Shown here in pieces: positions 27,765 through 37,014 of a stretch of DNA of 43,836 bases. This DNA comes from Paracoccus nototheniae. Its GTDB lineage: Bacteria > Pseudomonadota > Alphaproteobacteria > Rhodobacterales > Rhodobacteraceae. A program made the translations under genes and the position numbers. The stretch spans positions 1 to 43,836 of the forward strand of contig NZ_RQRT01000035.1 of assembly GCF_004335005.1 (NCBI RefSeq). Reading direction: 5' to 3'. Numbering within the stretch: the stretch's first letter is position 1; each line of letters begins with the position of its first letter. The notes under the pieces were generated by a model. The model did not search any database and was not told the DNA's origin. It saw only the letters and a program-made list of their open reading frames with translations.

Positions 27765-28282
27765 TTCAGGCCCCAAGCCGCAGCTTCGTGCTGGGAACGC
27801 TCGCCTTTCTGGCCTCGGTCTGGGTGCTTTTGTTCCTGCGCCTGTTGCCTCTGTCCGAAGGCATCATGGGCTGGCCCGGACCCGATCTGGGGCTGGCGCT
27901 GATCTTTGCATGGGTGCTGCGCCGCCCCGATCAGCTTGCCGCCCCCGTCATCGTGCTGGCCGTGCTGATCGAGGATGTGCTGCTGATGCGCCCTCTGGGC
28001 CTGTGGGCCGCCATCGTGCTGATCGGGTCCGAGGCCGCACGCCTGCGCGAGCCCCGTTGGCGCGACCAGCCATTCATGGTTGAATGGCTGCGCACGGGTA
28101 TCCTGATCGGGGTGATGATGCTGGGATACCGGCTGGCTCAGATCCTGTTCATGCTGCCGGTGGCGGCCCTTGGTCAGGTGATCCTGCAATATCTGGCGAC
28201 GGTGGCGGCCTATCCGCTGGTCGTGTTCGGGGCGCGCTGGCTGATCGGGCTGCGCCGCAGCGGGCATGGCGAGACGACATAG
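27761..28282 (+). CDS. mreD: Rod-shape-determining protein MreD
   Basis: Small polytopic inner-membrane protein of the elongasome, 173 residues, with about five hydrophobic helices (including LGTLAFLASVWVLLFLRLLP and ALIFAWVLRRPD). The start is GTG 27761, overlapping the mreC stop by four bases, which implies coupling; the longer open frame upstream of it is the +2 shadow of mreC. MreD sequences are poorly conserved, so the call rests on size, topology, and the fixed position between mreC and mrdA. Confidence 0.9.
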   Translation: MIQAPSRSFVLGTLAFLASVWVLLFLRLLPLSEGIMGWPGPDLGLALIFAWVLRRPDQLAAPVIVLAVLIEDVLLMRPLGLWAAIVLIGSEAARLREPRWRDQPFMVEWLRTGILIGVMMLGYRLAQILFMLPVAALGQVILQYLATVAAYPLVVFGARWLIGLRRSGHGETT

Positions 28283-28299
28283 ACACGAGGGCGGATGGC

Positions 28300-30246
28300 A
28301 TGAAGAAATCCCAACGCGAGATCATCGACAGCACCCGCCAGATCACCCGGCGCGGGCTGATGCTGGCGGGCATCCAGATCGCCACCGTCACCACCCTGGC
28401 GCTGAAGATGCGGTCGATGCAGCTGGATCATGCCGAGGAATACCGCACGCTGGCGGATGGCAATTCGATCAAGATCCGCCTGCTGCCGCCCTCGCGCGGG
28501 CTGATTCTGGACCGCAACGGCATCATCATCGCAGGCAACGAACAGAATTACCGCGTCACCCTGACCCGCGAAGAGGCGGGCGGCGATGTCGAACCCGTCC
28601 TGCGCCGCCTGTCCTATCTGATCCCCACGACCGAGGATCGCATCGCCGAGCTGGTCGATGAATTTTCCCGCCGCAGCGCCATCACCCCGATCGTGCTGGC
28701 CGACCGCCTGAGCTGGGAACAGTTCAGCGCCATCGCCGTCAATGCGCCGTCCCTGCCCGGCGTGACGCCCGAATCGGCCCTGTCGCGGGCCTATCCGCGG
28801 GCGGGCGATTTCGCCCATGTCATGGGCTATGTCGGCCCGGTCAGCGATTACGACCTGTCGCGGATCGAGGATCCCGATCCGGTGCTGCGCCTGCCGGATT
28901 TCCAGCTGGGCAAGATCGGCGTCGAGGGCCGGCTGGAGACGGTGCTGCGCGGCAAGGCCGGCGCCCGCCGGGTCGAGGTGAACAGCGCCGGCCGCGAGAT
29001 GCGCCAGCTGTCGCGCCAGCAGGGCGAACAGGGCGCCACCGTCCAGCTGACCCTGGACGCGGCCCTGCAGAACTATGCCGCGCAGCGGATGGGCTCTGAA
29101 AGCGCCGCCGCCGTGGTGATGGATTGCCAGACCGGCGATCTGGTCTCGATCTGTTCGTCGCCCAGCTTTGATCCAAACAAATTCGTGCGCGGGATCAGCA
29201 GTCCCGAATACCGCGCGCTGATGGATCACGACCATCGCCCGCTGGCCGACAAGACCGTGCAGGGCGTCTATCCCCCCGGCTCGACCTTCAAGATGGTCAC
29301 GCTGATGGCCGGGCTGGAGTCCGGCGTGATCGACGCGGGAACCAATTTCTATTGCCCCGGCTATACCACCCTTGGCAACCGCCGCTTTCACTGCTGGAGC
29401 CGGGGCGGGCATGGATCGGTCAATGCGATCAAAAGCTTGGAAGAAAGCTGCGACGTCTATTTCTATGAACTGGCGCAGCGGGTGGGCATCGACCGCATCG
29501 CGATCATGGCCCGCAAGCTGGGTCTGGGCGTGCGCCACGATCTGCCCATGTCGGCAGTGGCCGAAGGCATCGCGCCCGACCGCGCATGGAAACAGGCACG
29601 TTATGGCGAAAGCTGGCAGGTGGGCGACAGCCTGAACGCCTCGATCGGGCAGGGCTATGTGCTGGCCTCGCCCTTGCAGCTGGCGGTGATGACGGCGCGG
29701 ATCGCCTCGGGGCGGGCAATCGCGCCGCAGCTGATCCGATCCATCGACGGGGTCCGCCAACCGGTCCCCGAGGCAGCCGTGCTGGACATTTCCGAAAGCT
29801 CGCTGCGCGTCGCGCGGTTGGGGATGGATGCGGTGATGAACAGCGCCCGCGGCACCGCGCGGCGCGCCCGCATCCTGCGCGAGGATTGGCGCATGGCGGG
29901 CAAGACCGGCACCAGTCAGGTGCGCAACATCACCGTGGCCGAACGCGCGCGCGGCGTCATCTCGAACGACCAGTTGCCCTGGGCTCGGCGCGACCATGCG
30001 CTGTTTGTGGCCTATGCCCCCTACGACGCGCCGAAATACGCCGTTTCGCTGGTTGTGGAACATGGCGGCGGCGGCTCGGCGGTGGCGGCGCCCGTTGCCC
30101 GCGACATCCTGCTGTTTGCGCTGAATGGCGGGGTGCCGCCGCTGGACGCCGTCCCCTCGGACCAGCGCGACGCGATGGAAGAACGTCATCAGGCCATGCA
30201 GTTGTACACCCCCGAGGCTCCGCGCCCCGGCCGCAGCAGGGCCTGA
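28300..30246 (+). CDS. mrdA: Penicillin-binding protein 2 (elongation transpeptidase)
   Basis: Class B PBP that cross-links peptidoglycan during elongation, 648 residues. One N-terminal membrane anchor (about 17-37), a non-penicillin-binding pedestal (about 40-230; RGLILDRNG motif), then the transpeptidase domain with S328-T-F-K331, S383-C-D385 and K535-T-G537. The start is ATG 28300, 17 bases after mreD; longer frames upstream overlap mreD and are not used. It works with RodA, encoded three bases downstream. Confidence 0.98.
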   Translation: MKKSQREIIDSTRQITRRGLMLAGIQIATVTTLALKMRSMQLDHAEEYRTLADGNSIKIRLLPPSRGLILDRNGIIIAGNEQNYRVTLTREEAGGDVEPVLRRLSYLIPTTEDRIAELVDEFSRRSAITPIVLADRLSWEQFSAIAVNAPSLPGVTPESALSRAYPRAGDFAHVMGYVGPVSDYDLSRIEDPDPVLRLPDFQLGKIGVEGRLETVLRGKAGARRVEVNSAGREMRQLSRQQGEQGATVQLTLDAALQNYAAQRMGSESAAAVVMDCQTGDLVSICSSPSFDPNKFVRGISSPEYRALMDHDHRPLADKTVQGVYPPGSTFKMVTLMAGLESGVIDAGTNFYCPGYTTLGNRRFHCWSRGGHGSVNAIKSLEESCDVYFYELAQRVGIDRIAIMARKLGLGVRHDLPMSAVAEGIAPDRAWKQARYGESWQVGDSLNASIGQGYVLASPLQLAVMTARIASGRAIAPQLIRSIDGVRQPVPEAAVLDISESSLRVARLGMDAVMNSARGTARRARILREDWRMAGKTGTSQVRNITVAERARGVISNDQLPWARRDHALFVAYAPYDAPKYAVSLVVEHGGGGSAVAAPVARDILLFALNGGVPPLDAVPSDQRDAMEERHQAMQLYTPEAPRPGRSRA

Positions 30247-30249
30247 GCC

Positions 30250-31389
30250 ATGTCCTATCTGGATTATCAGACAGCCCAGGTTCCGACCGGTTTTCGCAAG
30301 ATCCTGTATATCAACTGGCCGCTGGTCCTTTTGATCACGGCAGTGGCCTGCATCGGGTTTCTGATGCTGTATTCGGTGGCCGGTGGTCGGATGGACACCT
30401 GGGCGGAACCCCAGATGGTCCGTTTTGCCATCGGCATGGTCCTGATGCTGGGGCTGGCCTTCGTGCCGATGTGGTTCTGGCGCGGGATCTCGGTCGCGGC
30501 CTATGCGGTCTGCTTTCTGCTGCTGATCGCGGTGGATCTGTTCGGCACCATCGGCATGGGCGCGCAGCGCTGGATCGACTTCGGCCCAATCCGCCTGCAA
30601 CCGTCCGAGCTGATGAAGATCGCGCTGGTTCTGCTGCTGGCGGCCTATTACGACTGGCTGCCGCTGGACCGGGTGTCGCGGCCCTTGTGGGTGATCCTGC
30701 CGGTGCTGCTGATTCTGGCGCCGACCGCGCTGGTGCTGATCCAGCCCGATCTGGGCACCTCGATCATGCTGGTCGCGGGCGGCGGGGTGGTGATGTTCGC
30801 GGCAGGGGTGTCGCTGTGGTATTTCGGCGTGGTGATCGCCGCCGCCGTGGGTCTGGTCGTGGCGGTGCTGCGCAGCCGGGGCACCGACTGGCAATTGCTG
30901 CGCGACTATCAGTTCCGGCGCATCGACACCTTCCTCGATCCGACATCCGACCCCTTGGGTGCGGGCTACAACATCATCCAAAGCCAGATCGCGCTTGGTT
31001 CGGGCGGAATGTCGGGGCGGGGCTTCATGCAGGGCACGCAATCGCGGCTGAATTTCCTGCCTGAAAAGCACACCGATTTCATCTTTACCGTCCTGTCCGA
31101 GGAATTCGGCTTCATCGGCGCCTCGTCCCTGCTGGCGCTGTATATGCTGATCCTGGGCTTTTGCCTTTATTCCGCGCTGACCAATCGCGACCGCTTTGCC
31201 AGCCTGATCACCATCGGCATCTCGGGGGCGTTCTTTTTGTATTTCGCCATCAATATGGCGACGGTCATGGGGCTGTTGCCCGCCAAGGGATCGCCGCTGC
31301 CGCTGGTCAGCTATGGCGGCACCTCGCTGATGATCCTGATGCTGGGCTTTGGCCTGGTGCAATCCGCCCATGTCCACAGACCAAGGTGA
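30250..31389 (+). CDS. rodA: SEDS glycosyltransferase RodA
   Basis: Polytopic peptidoglycan polymerase partner of PBP2, 379 residues with about ten helices. SEDS landmarks: GMGAQRWIDFGPIRLQPSELMK (about 99-120), the extracellular loop DTFLDPTSDPLGAGYNIIQSQIALGSGG with the catalytic acidic residue, EKHTDFIFTVLSEEFGFIG, and LPLVSYGGTS near the end. It starts three bases after the mrdA stop. The last gene of the rod-shape operon proper. Confidence 0.97.
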   Translation: MSYLDYQTAQVPTGFRKILYINWPLVLLITAVACIGFLMLYSVAGGRMDTWAEPQMVRFAIGMVLMLGLAFVPMWFWRGISVAAYAVCFLLLIAVDLFGTIGMGAQRWIDFGPIRLQPSELMKIALVLLLAAYYDWLPLDRVSRPLWVILPVLLILAPTALVLIQPDLGTSIMLVAGGGVVMFAAGVSLWYFGVVIAAAVGLVVAVLRSRGTDWQLLRDYQFRRIDTFLDPTSDPLGAGYNIIQSQIALGSGGMSGRGFMQGTQSRLNFLPEKHTDFIFTVLSEEFGFIGASSLLALYMLILGFCLYSALTNRDRFASLITIGISGAFFLYFAINMATVMGLLPAKGSPLPLVSYGGTSLMILMLGFGLVQSAHVHRPR

Positions 31390-31396
31390 CCTCCAC

Positions 31397-32335
31397 ATGC
31401 CCGACCCCGCCATGCCTGATCTGCCGCTGACCGTCCGCTTTTCCGCCAGCGAGGGCGCATGGGACGCATGGGCCCCCGCCCTGCAGGCCGCTCTGCCGGG
31501 AATGAGGCTGTCGCGCGACGGCGATCCGGCCCGCTTCGATGCGATCATCTATGCGCCGGGCGGCGACATCACCGATTTCACCCCCTATCGCAATGTCCGG
31601 CTGGTCCAAAGCCTCTGGGCCGGGGTCGAACGGATCGTGACGAACCCGACCCTGACCCAGCCTCTGGCACGCATGGTCGATCCGGGGCTGGCGCAGGGCA
31701 TGGCCGAATATTGCACGGGCTGGGCGATGCGCGCGCATCTGGGCATGGACCGCTATGCGCAGGACGGCGTCTGGCGCCACGGTCAGATCCCGCCGCTGGC
31801 GCCCGCCCGCCCGGTGACCGTTCTGGGGATGGGAGAGTTGGGGCGCGCCACCGCCGCCATGCTGACCGCCATCGGCTTCTCCGTCACCGGCATCAGCGCC
31901 TCGGGCAGGCCCGTGCCCGGTGTGACCGTGCAACCGGTCACCGCGCTGGATCAGGTGCTGGACACAACCCAGATCCTGATCTGCCTGCTGCCCGACACGC
32001 CCGACACCCGCAACCTTCTGGACGCGCGCGGCCTGTCGCGCCTGCCGAAGGGGTCATGGATCATCAACCCCGGTCGCGGCACCCTGATCGACGATCAGGC
32101 CCTGCTGAGGGCGCTGGATCAGGGCCGCCCCGCCCATGCCGTTCTGGATGTCTTCCGGGCCGAGCCCTTGCCCGCCGATCACCCCTTCTGGGCCCATCCC
32201 GGCATCACCGTCACCCCCCATATCGCCGCCGAGACGCGCCCCGCCACCGCTGCCCCGGTCGCGGCCGACAACCTGCGCCGCGCCATGGCGGGCCAGCCCG
32301 TCCGCCATCTGGTCGACCGCGCCCGCGGATACTGA
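31397..32335 (+). CDS. Glyoxylate/hydroxypyruvate reductase A-type dehydrogenase
   Basis: D-isomer-specific 2-hydroxyacid dehydrogenase of 312 residues, resembling GhrA, which reduces glyoxylate or hydroxypyruvate with NADPH in the cytosol. NAD(P)-binding G144-x-G146-x2-G149 (LGMGELGR), catalytic R227 (INPGRGTL), E256 (FRAEPL) and H275 (TPHIAAET) are all visible. ATG 31397 is preceded by AAGGTGAC; ATG 31370, inside the end of rodA, is an alternative. It follows rodA by seven bases and is probably transcribed with it, though it has no obvious role in cell shape. Confidence 0.88.
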   Translation: MPDPAMPDLPLTVRFSASEGAWDAWAPALQAALPGMRLSRDGDPARFDAIIYAPGGDITDFTPYRNVRLVQSLWAGVERIVTNPTLTQPLARMVDPGLAQGMAEYCTGWAMRAHLGMDRYAQDGVWRHGQIPPLAPARPVTVLGMGELGRATAAMLTAIGFSVTGISASGRPVPGVTVQPVTALDQVLDTTQILICLLPDTPDTRNLLDARGLSRLPKGSWIINPGRGTLIDDQALLRALDQGRPAHAVLDVFRAEPLPADHPFWAHPGITVTPHIAAETRPATAAPVAADNLRRAMAGQPVRHLVDRARGY

Positions 32336-32344
32336 CCCGCAAAG

Positions 32345-32412
32345 AAAGGCCCCCTGCAACGGTCCCTAAATATCCCGGGGGGAGTCCGCAGGACGGGGGG
32401 CAGCGCCCCCCT
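32345..32412 (-). repeat. Recurrent 3'-end element, copy C, inside the DUF2062 stop region
   Basis: In the direction of the minus-strand DUF2062 gene this reads GGGGGGC-gct-GCCCCCC, then a spacer, then CTCCCCCCGGGATATTTAG. The shared ATATTT end contains the DUF2062 stop (TAG at 32368-32366). The element therefore encodes the last ~15 residues of that protein. The tail after ATATTT diverges from the other copies. Confidence 0.55.
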
Positions 32413-33091
32413 CGGCGCCGGACAGGGTCGCGCCGCGCGCCGCCGCTCTTTCCGCCGCCAGTGCCGAGGCGCGGGCGATCCGGTCGGCCATCTTCTTTTC
32501 GCGCCGTCGCTGATAGGCCAGAAAGATCGGCACCGTCAGATAATGCGTGATGATCCCCGCCACGGTGCCCAGAATGATTCCGCCCACCATATAGGGCCAA
32601 AAGACCTGGGTCGCGAAATCGCCCAGATTGTACCAATGCATCTCGCCATGGCCAAAGATGGCGCGGGCATTGTGCCACAGCTCTCCGGTGGCCTTGGAGA
32701 ATTCGTGAAAGATGAATTGCGGCGACAGATCGCCCTCCAGCCCCAGGATCTCGCGTCCCAGACCGACCGAGATCAGCGCGATAAACGGCAGCGTCACCGG
32801 ATTGCCGACGAATGTCGCCAGCAGGGCGGCCAGGATATTGCCGCGGATGATCCAGGCCACCGCCGCCGCCGACAGGAAATGAAACCCGAACAGCGGCGTG
32901 AAATTCACCATGATGCCTGCCGCCACGCCGCGGGCGATGCGATGCGGCTGATCGGGCAGGCGACGCAGCCGATGGGCCACATAGGCCCCGGCCCGCCGCC
33001 AGCCGCCGCGCGGATAGATCATGTCGCTGGCGATCTGGCCATAGCTGCGAGGTTTGCGGCGTTTGAACACGAAGATCGTCCGATCCGTCAA
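32366..33091 (-). CDS. DUF2062 membrane protein
   Basis: Protein of 241 residues with a positively charged start, two or more hydrophobic helices (about 55-120, including FGFHFLSAAAVAWIIRGNILAALLATFVGNPVTLPFIALIS) and another pair near 165-195. The NFTPLFGFHF and GNPVTLPF motifs are those of DUF2062. The family is often beside glycosyltransferases or (p)ppGpp genes; function unknown. It starts 19 bases after the relA/spoT stop and is likely in its operon. The last ~15 residues (from the Glu-Gly-Gly-Ala run to the stop) are encoded by a repeat element and are probably dispensable. Confidence 0.82.
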   Translation of the reverse strand: MTDRTIFVFKRRKPRSYGQIASDMIYPRGGWRRAGAYVAHRLRRLPDQPHRIARGVAAGIMVNFTPLFGFHFLSAAAVAWIIRGNILAALLATFVGNPVTLPFIALISVGLGREILGLEGDLSPQFIFHEFSKATGELWHNARAIFGHGEMHWYNLGDFATQVFWPYMVGGIILGTVAGIITHYLTVPIFLAYQRRREKKMADRIARASALAAERAAARGATLSGAEGGAAPRPADSPRDI

Positions 33092-33110
33092 AGGCTGCGT
33101 CTGTGCCGCC

Positions 33111-35225
33111 TTAAGGTTTCAGCGCCGGGTCGCGCACGCGCGAGACCTGCGCCACATCGCTTTCCGCCTCAAGCGCGGTCAGCAGGTTGTGCAGATGTTC
33201 ATGATCGCGCAATTCGACCTCGACCTCGATACGGTAAAAGTCGGGCTTGCGCGCAATGAACTCGAGGTTGGAGATATTCGCCCCTTGCGCCCCGATCAAG
33301 GTGCAGATGCGTCCCAGCACCCCGGCATCATGCCGGATCGTCAGATTGAGCACGGTCGAATAGGCCGCCGGGTGGCGACCCTCGCGCCATTGCAGATCGA
33401 CCCACCGGTCGGGGCTCTCTTCGAATTCGGCCAGAACCGGGCAATCGATGGCATGAATGACCACGCCCGCGCCACGATAGGTGATGCCGATGATCCGTTC
33501 GCCGGGCAGCGGGTTGCAACAGGGCGCACGCTTGAAATTCGCATCCGCCTCCAGCCCGGCAAAGGGGCGCTGGCCGTCGATCTCGTCATGGTGATCGACC
33601 AGTTCAGGATACAGGATGCCCAGAACCTCTTTGGCCGAATTTTCGGCGCTGCCGATCCGGGCCAGCAATTCTTCGGCCGAGGGGATGCCCATCTGCCGGG
33701 CCGCCGTGCGCAGCGCCTTGTCGGTGACCTTGCGGCCCACATGTTCGAAACTGACCCGCACCAGCTCGCGTCCAAGCCGCATGAAGCGGTCGCGGTCCTC
33801 CTCGCGCAAGCTGCGCCGGATCGCGGCCTTGGCGCGGCCCGTGACCACGATGTCCAGCCACGTCGCCTGCGGGCGCTGCCCCGAGGCTGCGATGATGTCC
33901 ACCGACTGGCCGTTCTTCAGCCGGGTCCACAGCGGCACGCGAATGCCGTCGATCTTGGCGCCGACGCAGGAATTGCCCAGCCTCGTGTGGATCGCATAGG
34001 CGAAATCGATGGGCGTCGCGCCGCGCGGCATCTGCATCACATCGCCCTTGGGGGTGAAACAGAAGACCTGATCCTGATACATCTCCATTTTGACATGTTC
34101 GAGGAATTCGTTGTGATCCTCGGTGTCGAAACGGTCGGTCAGCTGGGCGATCCATTCGGCGGGATCGACGGCGAACGGGTTCCGGGTGCGCACCCCGTCG
34201 CGATAGGCCCAATGCGCGGCCACGCCCGCCTCGGCGACCTCGTGCATCTGACGGGTGCGGATCTGCACCTCGACCAGCTTGCCATCGCGGCCCGACACGG
34301 TGGTATGGATGGACCGATAGCCGTTCGATTTCGGCTGGCTGATGTAATCCTTGAACCGGCCCGGCACAGCGCGCCAGCGGTGATGGATCACCCCAAGCGC
34401 GCGATAGCTGTCCATTTCCGACCGGGTGATGATGCGGAACCCATAGATGTCGGACAGGCGTGAAAAGGCCAGCTGCTTTTCCTGCATCTTGCGCCAGACG
34501 CTGAAGGGCTTTTTGGCGCGGCCAAAGACATCGGCCTCGATCCCCTCTTTTTCCAGCTCGGTGCGGATATCGGCGGTGATCTTGCCGATGATGTCGCCGC
34601 TTTCGCGCTGCAGGCTGACGAAACGCCGGATGATGGAGCTGCGCGCCTCGGGGTTGATGACCTTGAAGGCCAGATCCTCCAGCTCTTCGCGCATCCATTG
34701 CATGCCCATCCGCCCCGCCAGCGGGGCATAGATGTCCATCGTCTCGCGTGCTTTGCGGACCTGCTTTTCGGGGCGCATCGACCGGATCGTGCGCATGTTG
34801 TGCAGCCGGTCGGCCAGCTTGACCAGAATGACCCGCATGTCGCGCGACATGGCCATGAACAGCTTGCGGAAATTCTCGGCCTGCTTGGACTGGGCGCTGG
34901 ACAGTTCCAGATTGGTCAGCTTGGTGACCCCGTCCACCAGCTCGGCGATCTCGGCGGAAAACATCGCCGTGACCTCGTCCTTGGTGGACCGCGTATCCTC
35001 GATCGTATCGTGCAGCAGGGCAGTGACGATGGTCGCGTCATCCAGCCGCATCTCGGTCAGGATGGCGGCGACGGCGATGGGATGGGTGAAATAGGGTTCG
35101 CCCGAATGGCGGAACTGCCCCTCGTGCATCCGCATGCCATATTCATAGGCGTCGCGGATCAGGGCGGCATTGCTGCGCGGGTTGTAATTCCGGACCAATG
35201 CCAGAAGGTCTTCGACGTCAATCAT
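33111..35225 (-). CDS. Bifunctional (p)ppGpp synthetase/hydrolase (Rel)
   Basis: Stringent-response enzyme of 704 residues. The N-terminal HD hydrolase has H48, H72-D73 and E76-D77 (LLHDTIED) intact. The synthetase domain (about 230-350) has the YGFRIITRS and FKDYISQPKSNGYRSIHTT blocks and the VEVQIRTRQMHEVAEAG motif. TGS (CFTPKGDVMQMPRGATPIDFAYAIHT, about 390) and a C-terminal ACT domain follow. Both catalytic halves look functional, as expected for the single Rel of alphaproteobacteria. It lies downstream of rpoZ, a conserved pairing that places the alarmone enzyme next to an RNA polymerase subunit. Often called relA, spoT or rsh. Confidence 0.96.
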   Translation of the reverse strand: MIDVEDLLALVRNYNPRSNAALIRDAYEYGMRMHEGQFRHSGEPYFTHPIAVAAILTEMRLDDATIVTALLHDTIEDTRSTKDEVTAMFSAEIAELVDGVTKLTNLELSSAQSKQAENFRKLFMAMSRDMRVILVKLADRLHNMRTIRSMRPEKQVRKARETMDIYAPLAGRMGMQWMREELEDLAFKVINPEARSSIIRRFVSLQRESGDIIGKITADIRTELEKEGIEADVFGRAKKPFSVWRKMQEKQLAFSRLSDIYGFRIITRSEMDSYRALGVIHHRWRAVPGRFKDYISQPKSNGYRSIHTTVSGRDGKLVEVQIRTRQMHEVAEAGVAAHWAYRDGVRTRNPFAVDPAEWIAQLTDRFDTEDHNEFLEHVKMEMYQDQVFCFTPKGDVMQMPRGATPIDFAYAIHTRLGNSCVGAKIDGIRVPLWTRLKNGQSVDIIAASGQRPQATWLDIVVTGRAKAAIRRSLREEDRDRFMRLGRELVRVSFEHVGRKVTDKALRTAARQMGIPSAEELLARIGSAENSAKEVLGILYPELVDHHDEIDGQRPFAGLEADANFKRAPCCNPLPGERIIGITYRGAGVVIHAIDCPVLAEFEESPDRWVDLQWREGRHPAAYSTVLNLTIRHDAGVLGRICTLIGAQGANISNLEFIARKPDFYRIEVEVELRDHEHLHNLLTALEAESDVAQVSRVRDPALKP

Positions 35226-35266
35226 GATGCTGCCGAAGACCTTTTGTCGTGCATGTCAGGACCGTA

Positions 35267-35623
35267 TCAGGCGCGCTGGTTGGCTTCCAGCATCATGCGC
35301 AGCATCCGTTCCTCGGATTCCTCGTCGGCGGGCTTGGGACGGTCCACCTCGGCGCCCAGCAGCAGGGCCATGGCGTCCTCTTCGGGCTCGTCGACCTCGA
35401 TCTGGGTCTGGGTCGATTCGATCATCCGCTCGCGCAGATCATCGACGGGCTGGGTTTCTTCGGCGATTTCGCGCAGGGCGACCACCGGGTTCTTGTCATT
35501 GTCGCGGTCCACGGTCGGCGCAGAGCCGGCCGTGATCTCGCGGGCGCGATGCGAGGCGAGCATCACCAGGTCAAAGCGGTTGGGAACTTTGTCGACGCAG
35601 TCTTCAACCGTTACGCGGGCCAT
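35267..35623 (-). CDS. rpoZ: RNA polymerase omega subunit
   Basis: Small RNA polymerase subunit of 118 residues that aids assembly and, in proteobacteria, forms part of a ppGpp-binding site. [30 protein letters not shown] is the standard omega start, followed by [12 protein letters not shown]. An acidic C-terminal extension (about 65-118) is typical of alphaproteobacteria. It lies 41 bases upstream of the (p)ppGpp enzyme gene, a functionally sensible pair. Confidence 0.97.
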   Translation of the reverse strand: MARVTVEDCVDKVPNRFDLVMLASHRAREITAGSAPTVDRDNDKNPVVALREIAEETQPVDDLRERMIESTQTQIEVDEPEEDAMALLLGAEVDRPKPADEESEERMLRMMLEANQRA

Positions 35624-35695
35624 GGATCTACCTGTGCAGTTGCGAATCGGACATTCGGGGCGAAAAAGGACACCTGACCGGCATCGGGCCGCTTG

Positions 35696-36295
35696 TCAAG
35701 CCGCACCGGGCCGTTCCCCCCATGCGACAGGGGTCATTCCGTCCAGCGCCTGTGGTCCCAGATCGGCCAGCATCTGCGCGACGCTGCGCCCGGTCAGCGG
35801 GTGGCACCAGCCCGGCGCGATCTCGGCCAGAGGGGCCAGCACGAAGGCGCGGTCCTGCAGGCGCGGATGCGGCAGGATCAGCCGGTCGGGCGTGCGGACC
35901 TGCTGCAGGTCGGGGGGCAGCGCCATCCAGTCCCGCAGGTGGTCCGCATCCGGCAGAACCAGATCGTCCAGCGCGATCAGGTCCAGATCCAGCACCCGCG
36001 CCGACCAGCGATCCCCGCTGCGATCGCGGCCATGATCTGCTTCGATCCGATGCAGCAGCGCCAAAAGTTCCAAAGAAGACAGTTCGGTTTCTATCAGCGC
36101 AACCGCATTGGCGTAATCCGGCCCCGATCCTGCCGGGACGGCGGGGGTTCGCCAGATGCGGCTGATCGACATGATTGAAATGCCCGGTGCGGTATGCAGA
36201 ATGCTGCTGATCGAATGCAGGGTCGATACCGGATCCTGCTGCGACAGGGGCAGGTTGGCCCCCAAAGCAACGATACCAAAAGACAGGTTAACCAC
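35696..36295 (-). CDS. folK: 2-amino-4-hydroxy-6-hydroxymethyldihydropteridine pyrophosphokinase
   Basis: Folate-pathway HPPK of 199 residues that transfers pyrophosphate from ATP to the hydroxymethyl pterin. ALGANLP near the N-terminus, YANAVALIET and the catalytic WSARVLDLDLIALDD block (Asp pair for Mg2+) are present, followed by LPHPRLQDRAFVLAPLAEI. The start is GTG 36295, preceded by GAGGGAAG only one base away, so a slightly different start is possible. It lies 72 bases upstream of rpoZ on the same strand. Divergent from the NYN gene. Confidence 0.93.
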   Translation of the reverse strand: MVNLSFGIVALGANLPLSQQDPVSTLHSISSILHTAPGISIMSISRIWRTPAVPAGSGPDYANAVALIETELSSLELLALLHRIEADHGRDRSGDRWSARVLDLDLIALDDLVLPDADHLRDWMALPPDLQQVRTPDRLILPHPRLQDRAFVLAPLAEIAPGWCHPLTGRSVAQMLADLGPQALDGMTPVAWGERPGAA

Positions 36296-36400
36296 GCTTC
36301 CCTCATTTCCTACAGGTTCTCATCATGGTCCGACGCGCTTCAGGCCCCTCACCCTGATCCGCAGCCGCACCGCAGAGCCCTTTCACCAAAGGCAACACCG

Positions 36401-36952
36401 ATGTTTTACAAAGACGACCGATTGGCGATCTTCATAGACGGGGCCAATCTTTATGCGGCGGCCAGATCTCTGGGGTTCGACATAGACTATAAGCTGCTTC
36501 GACAGGAATTCGACCGTCGCGGCAAGCTGACCCGCGCCTATTACTATACCGCCCTGATCGAAGGCGATGAATATTCGCCGATCCGCCCGCTGGTGGACTG
36601 GCTGCATTACAATGGGTTCTGCGTCGTCACCAAACCGGCGCGCGAATACACCGATGCTCTGGGTCGCCGCAAGATCAAGGGCAACATGGATATCGAACTG
36701 GCCGTCGACGCGATGGAGTTGGCGCCGCATCTGGATCATGCGGTGCTGTTTTCGGGCGATGGCGATTTCCGTCCGCTGGTGGCGGCTCTGCAGCGGCAGG
36801 GGGTGCGGGTGTCGGTCGTCTCGACCATCCGCAGCCAGCCGCCGATGATCGCCGATGATCTGCGCCGGCAGGCCGACAATTTCATCGAGCTGGACGCCCT
36901 GCGCGACATCATCGGCCGCCCCCCGCGCGAGCCGCAGCAGGTCGAGACCTGA
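36401..36952 (+). CDS. NYN domain (LabA-like PIN-fold) protein
   Basis: Putative nuclease of 183 residues. The acidic metal site of the NYN/PIN fold is complete: D13 and N16 in FIDGANLY, D97 in KGNMDIELAVDAM, D103, and D120/D122 in FSGDGDFRPLV. RNA cleavage is the usual inference for the fold. ATG 36401 is preceded by AAAGG at 36388-36392. Its stop codon may overlap the start of the MFS transporter gene (see that entry). It is divergent from folK with ~105 bases between. Confidence 0.88.
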   Translation: MFYKDDRLAIFIDGANLYAAARSLGFDIDYKLLRQEFDRRGKLTRAYYYTALIEGDEYSPIRPLVDWLHYNGFCVVTKPAREYTDALGRRKIKGNMDIELAVDAMELAPHLDHAVLFSGDGDFRPLVAALQRQGVRVSVVSTIRSQPPMIADDLRRQADNFIELDALRDIIGRPPREPQQVET

Positions 36953-37014
36953 CCCAGCCCGCCACGGGCCGCTGGAGGGCGCTGGCGCTGATCTGCGCCG
37001 GCGTCATCGGCGCC

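Noticed and set aside
28210..31548. Minus-strand open frame of 1112 codons across mrdA and rodA
   Set aside because: Antisense shadow of mrdA and rodA, which have all their catalytic motifs; no domain in the antisense product.
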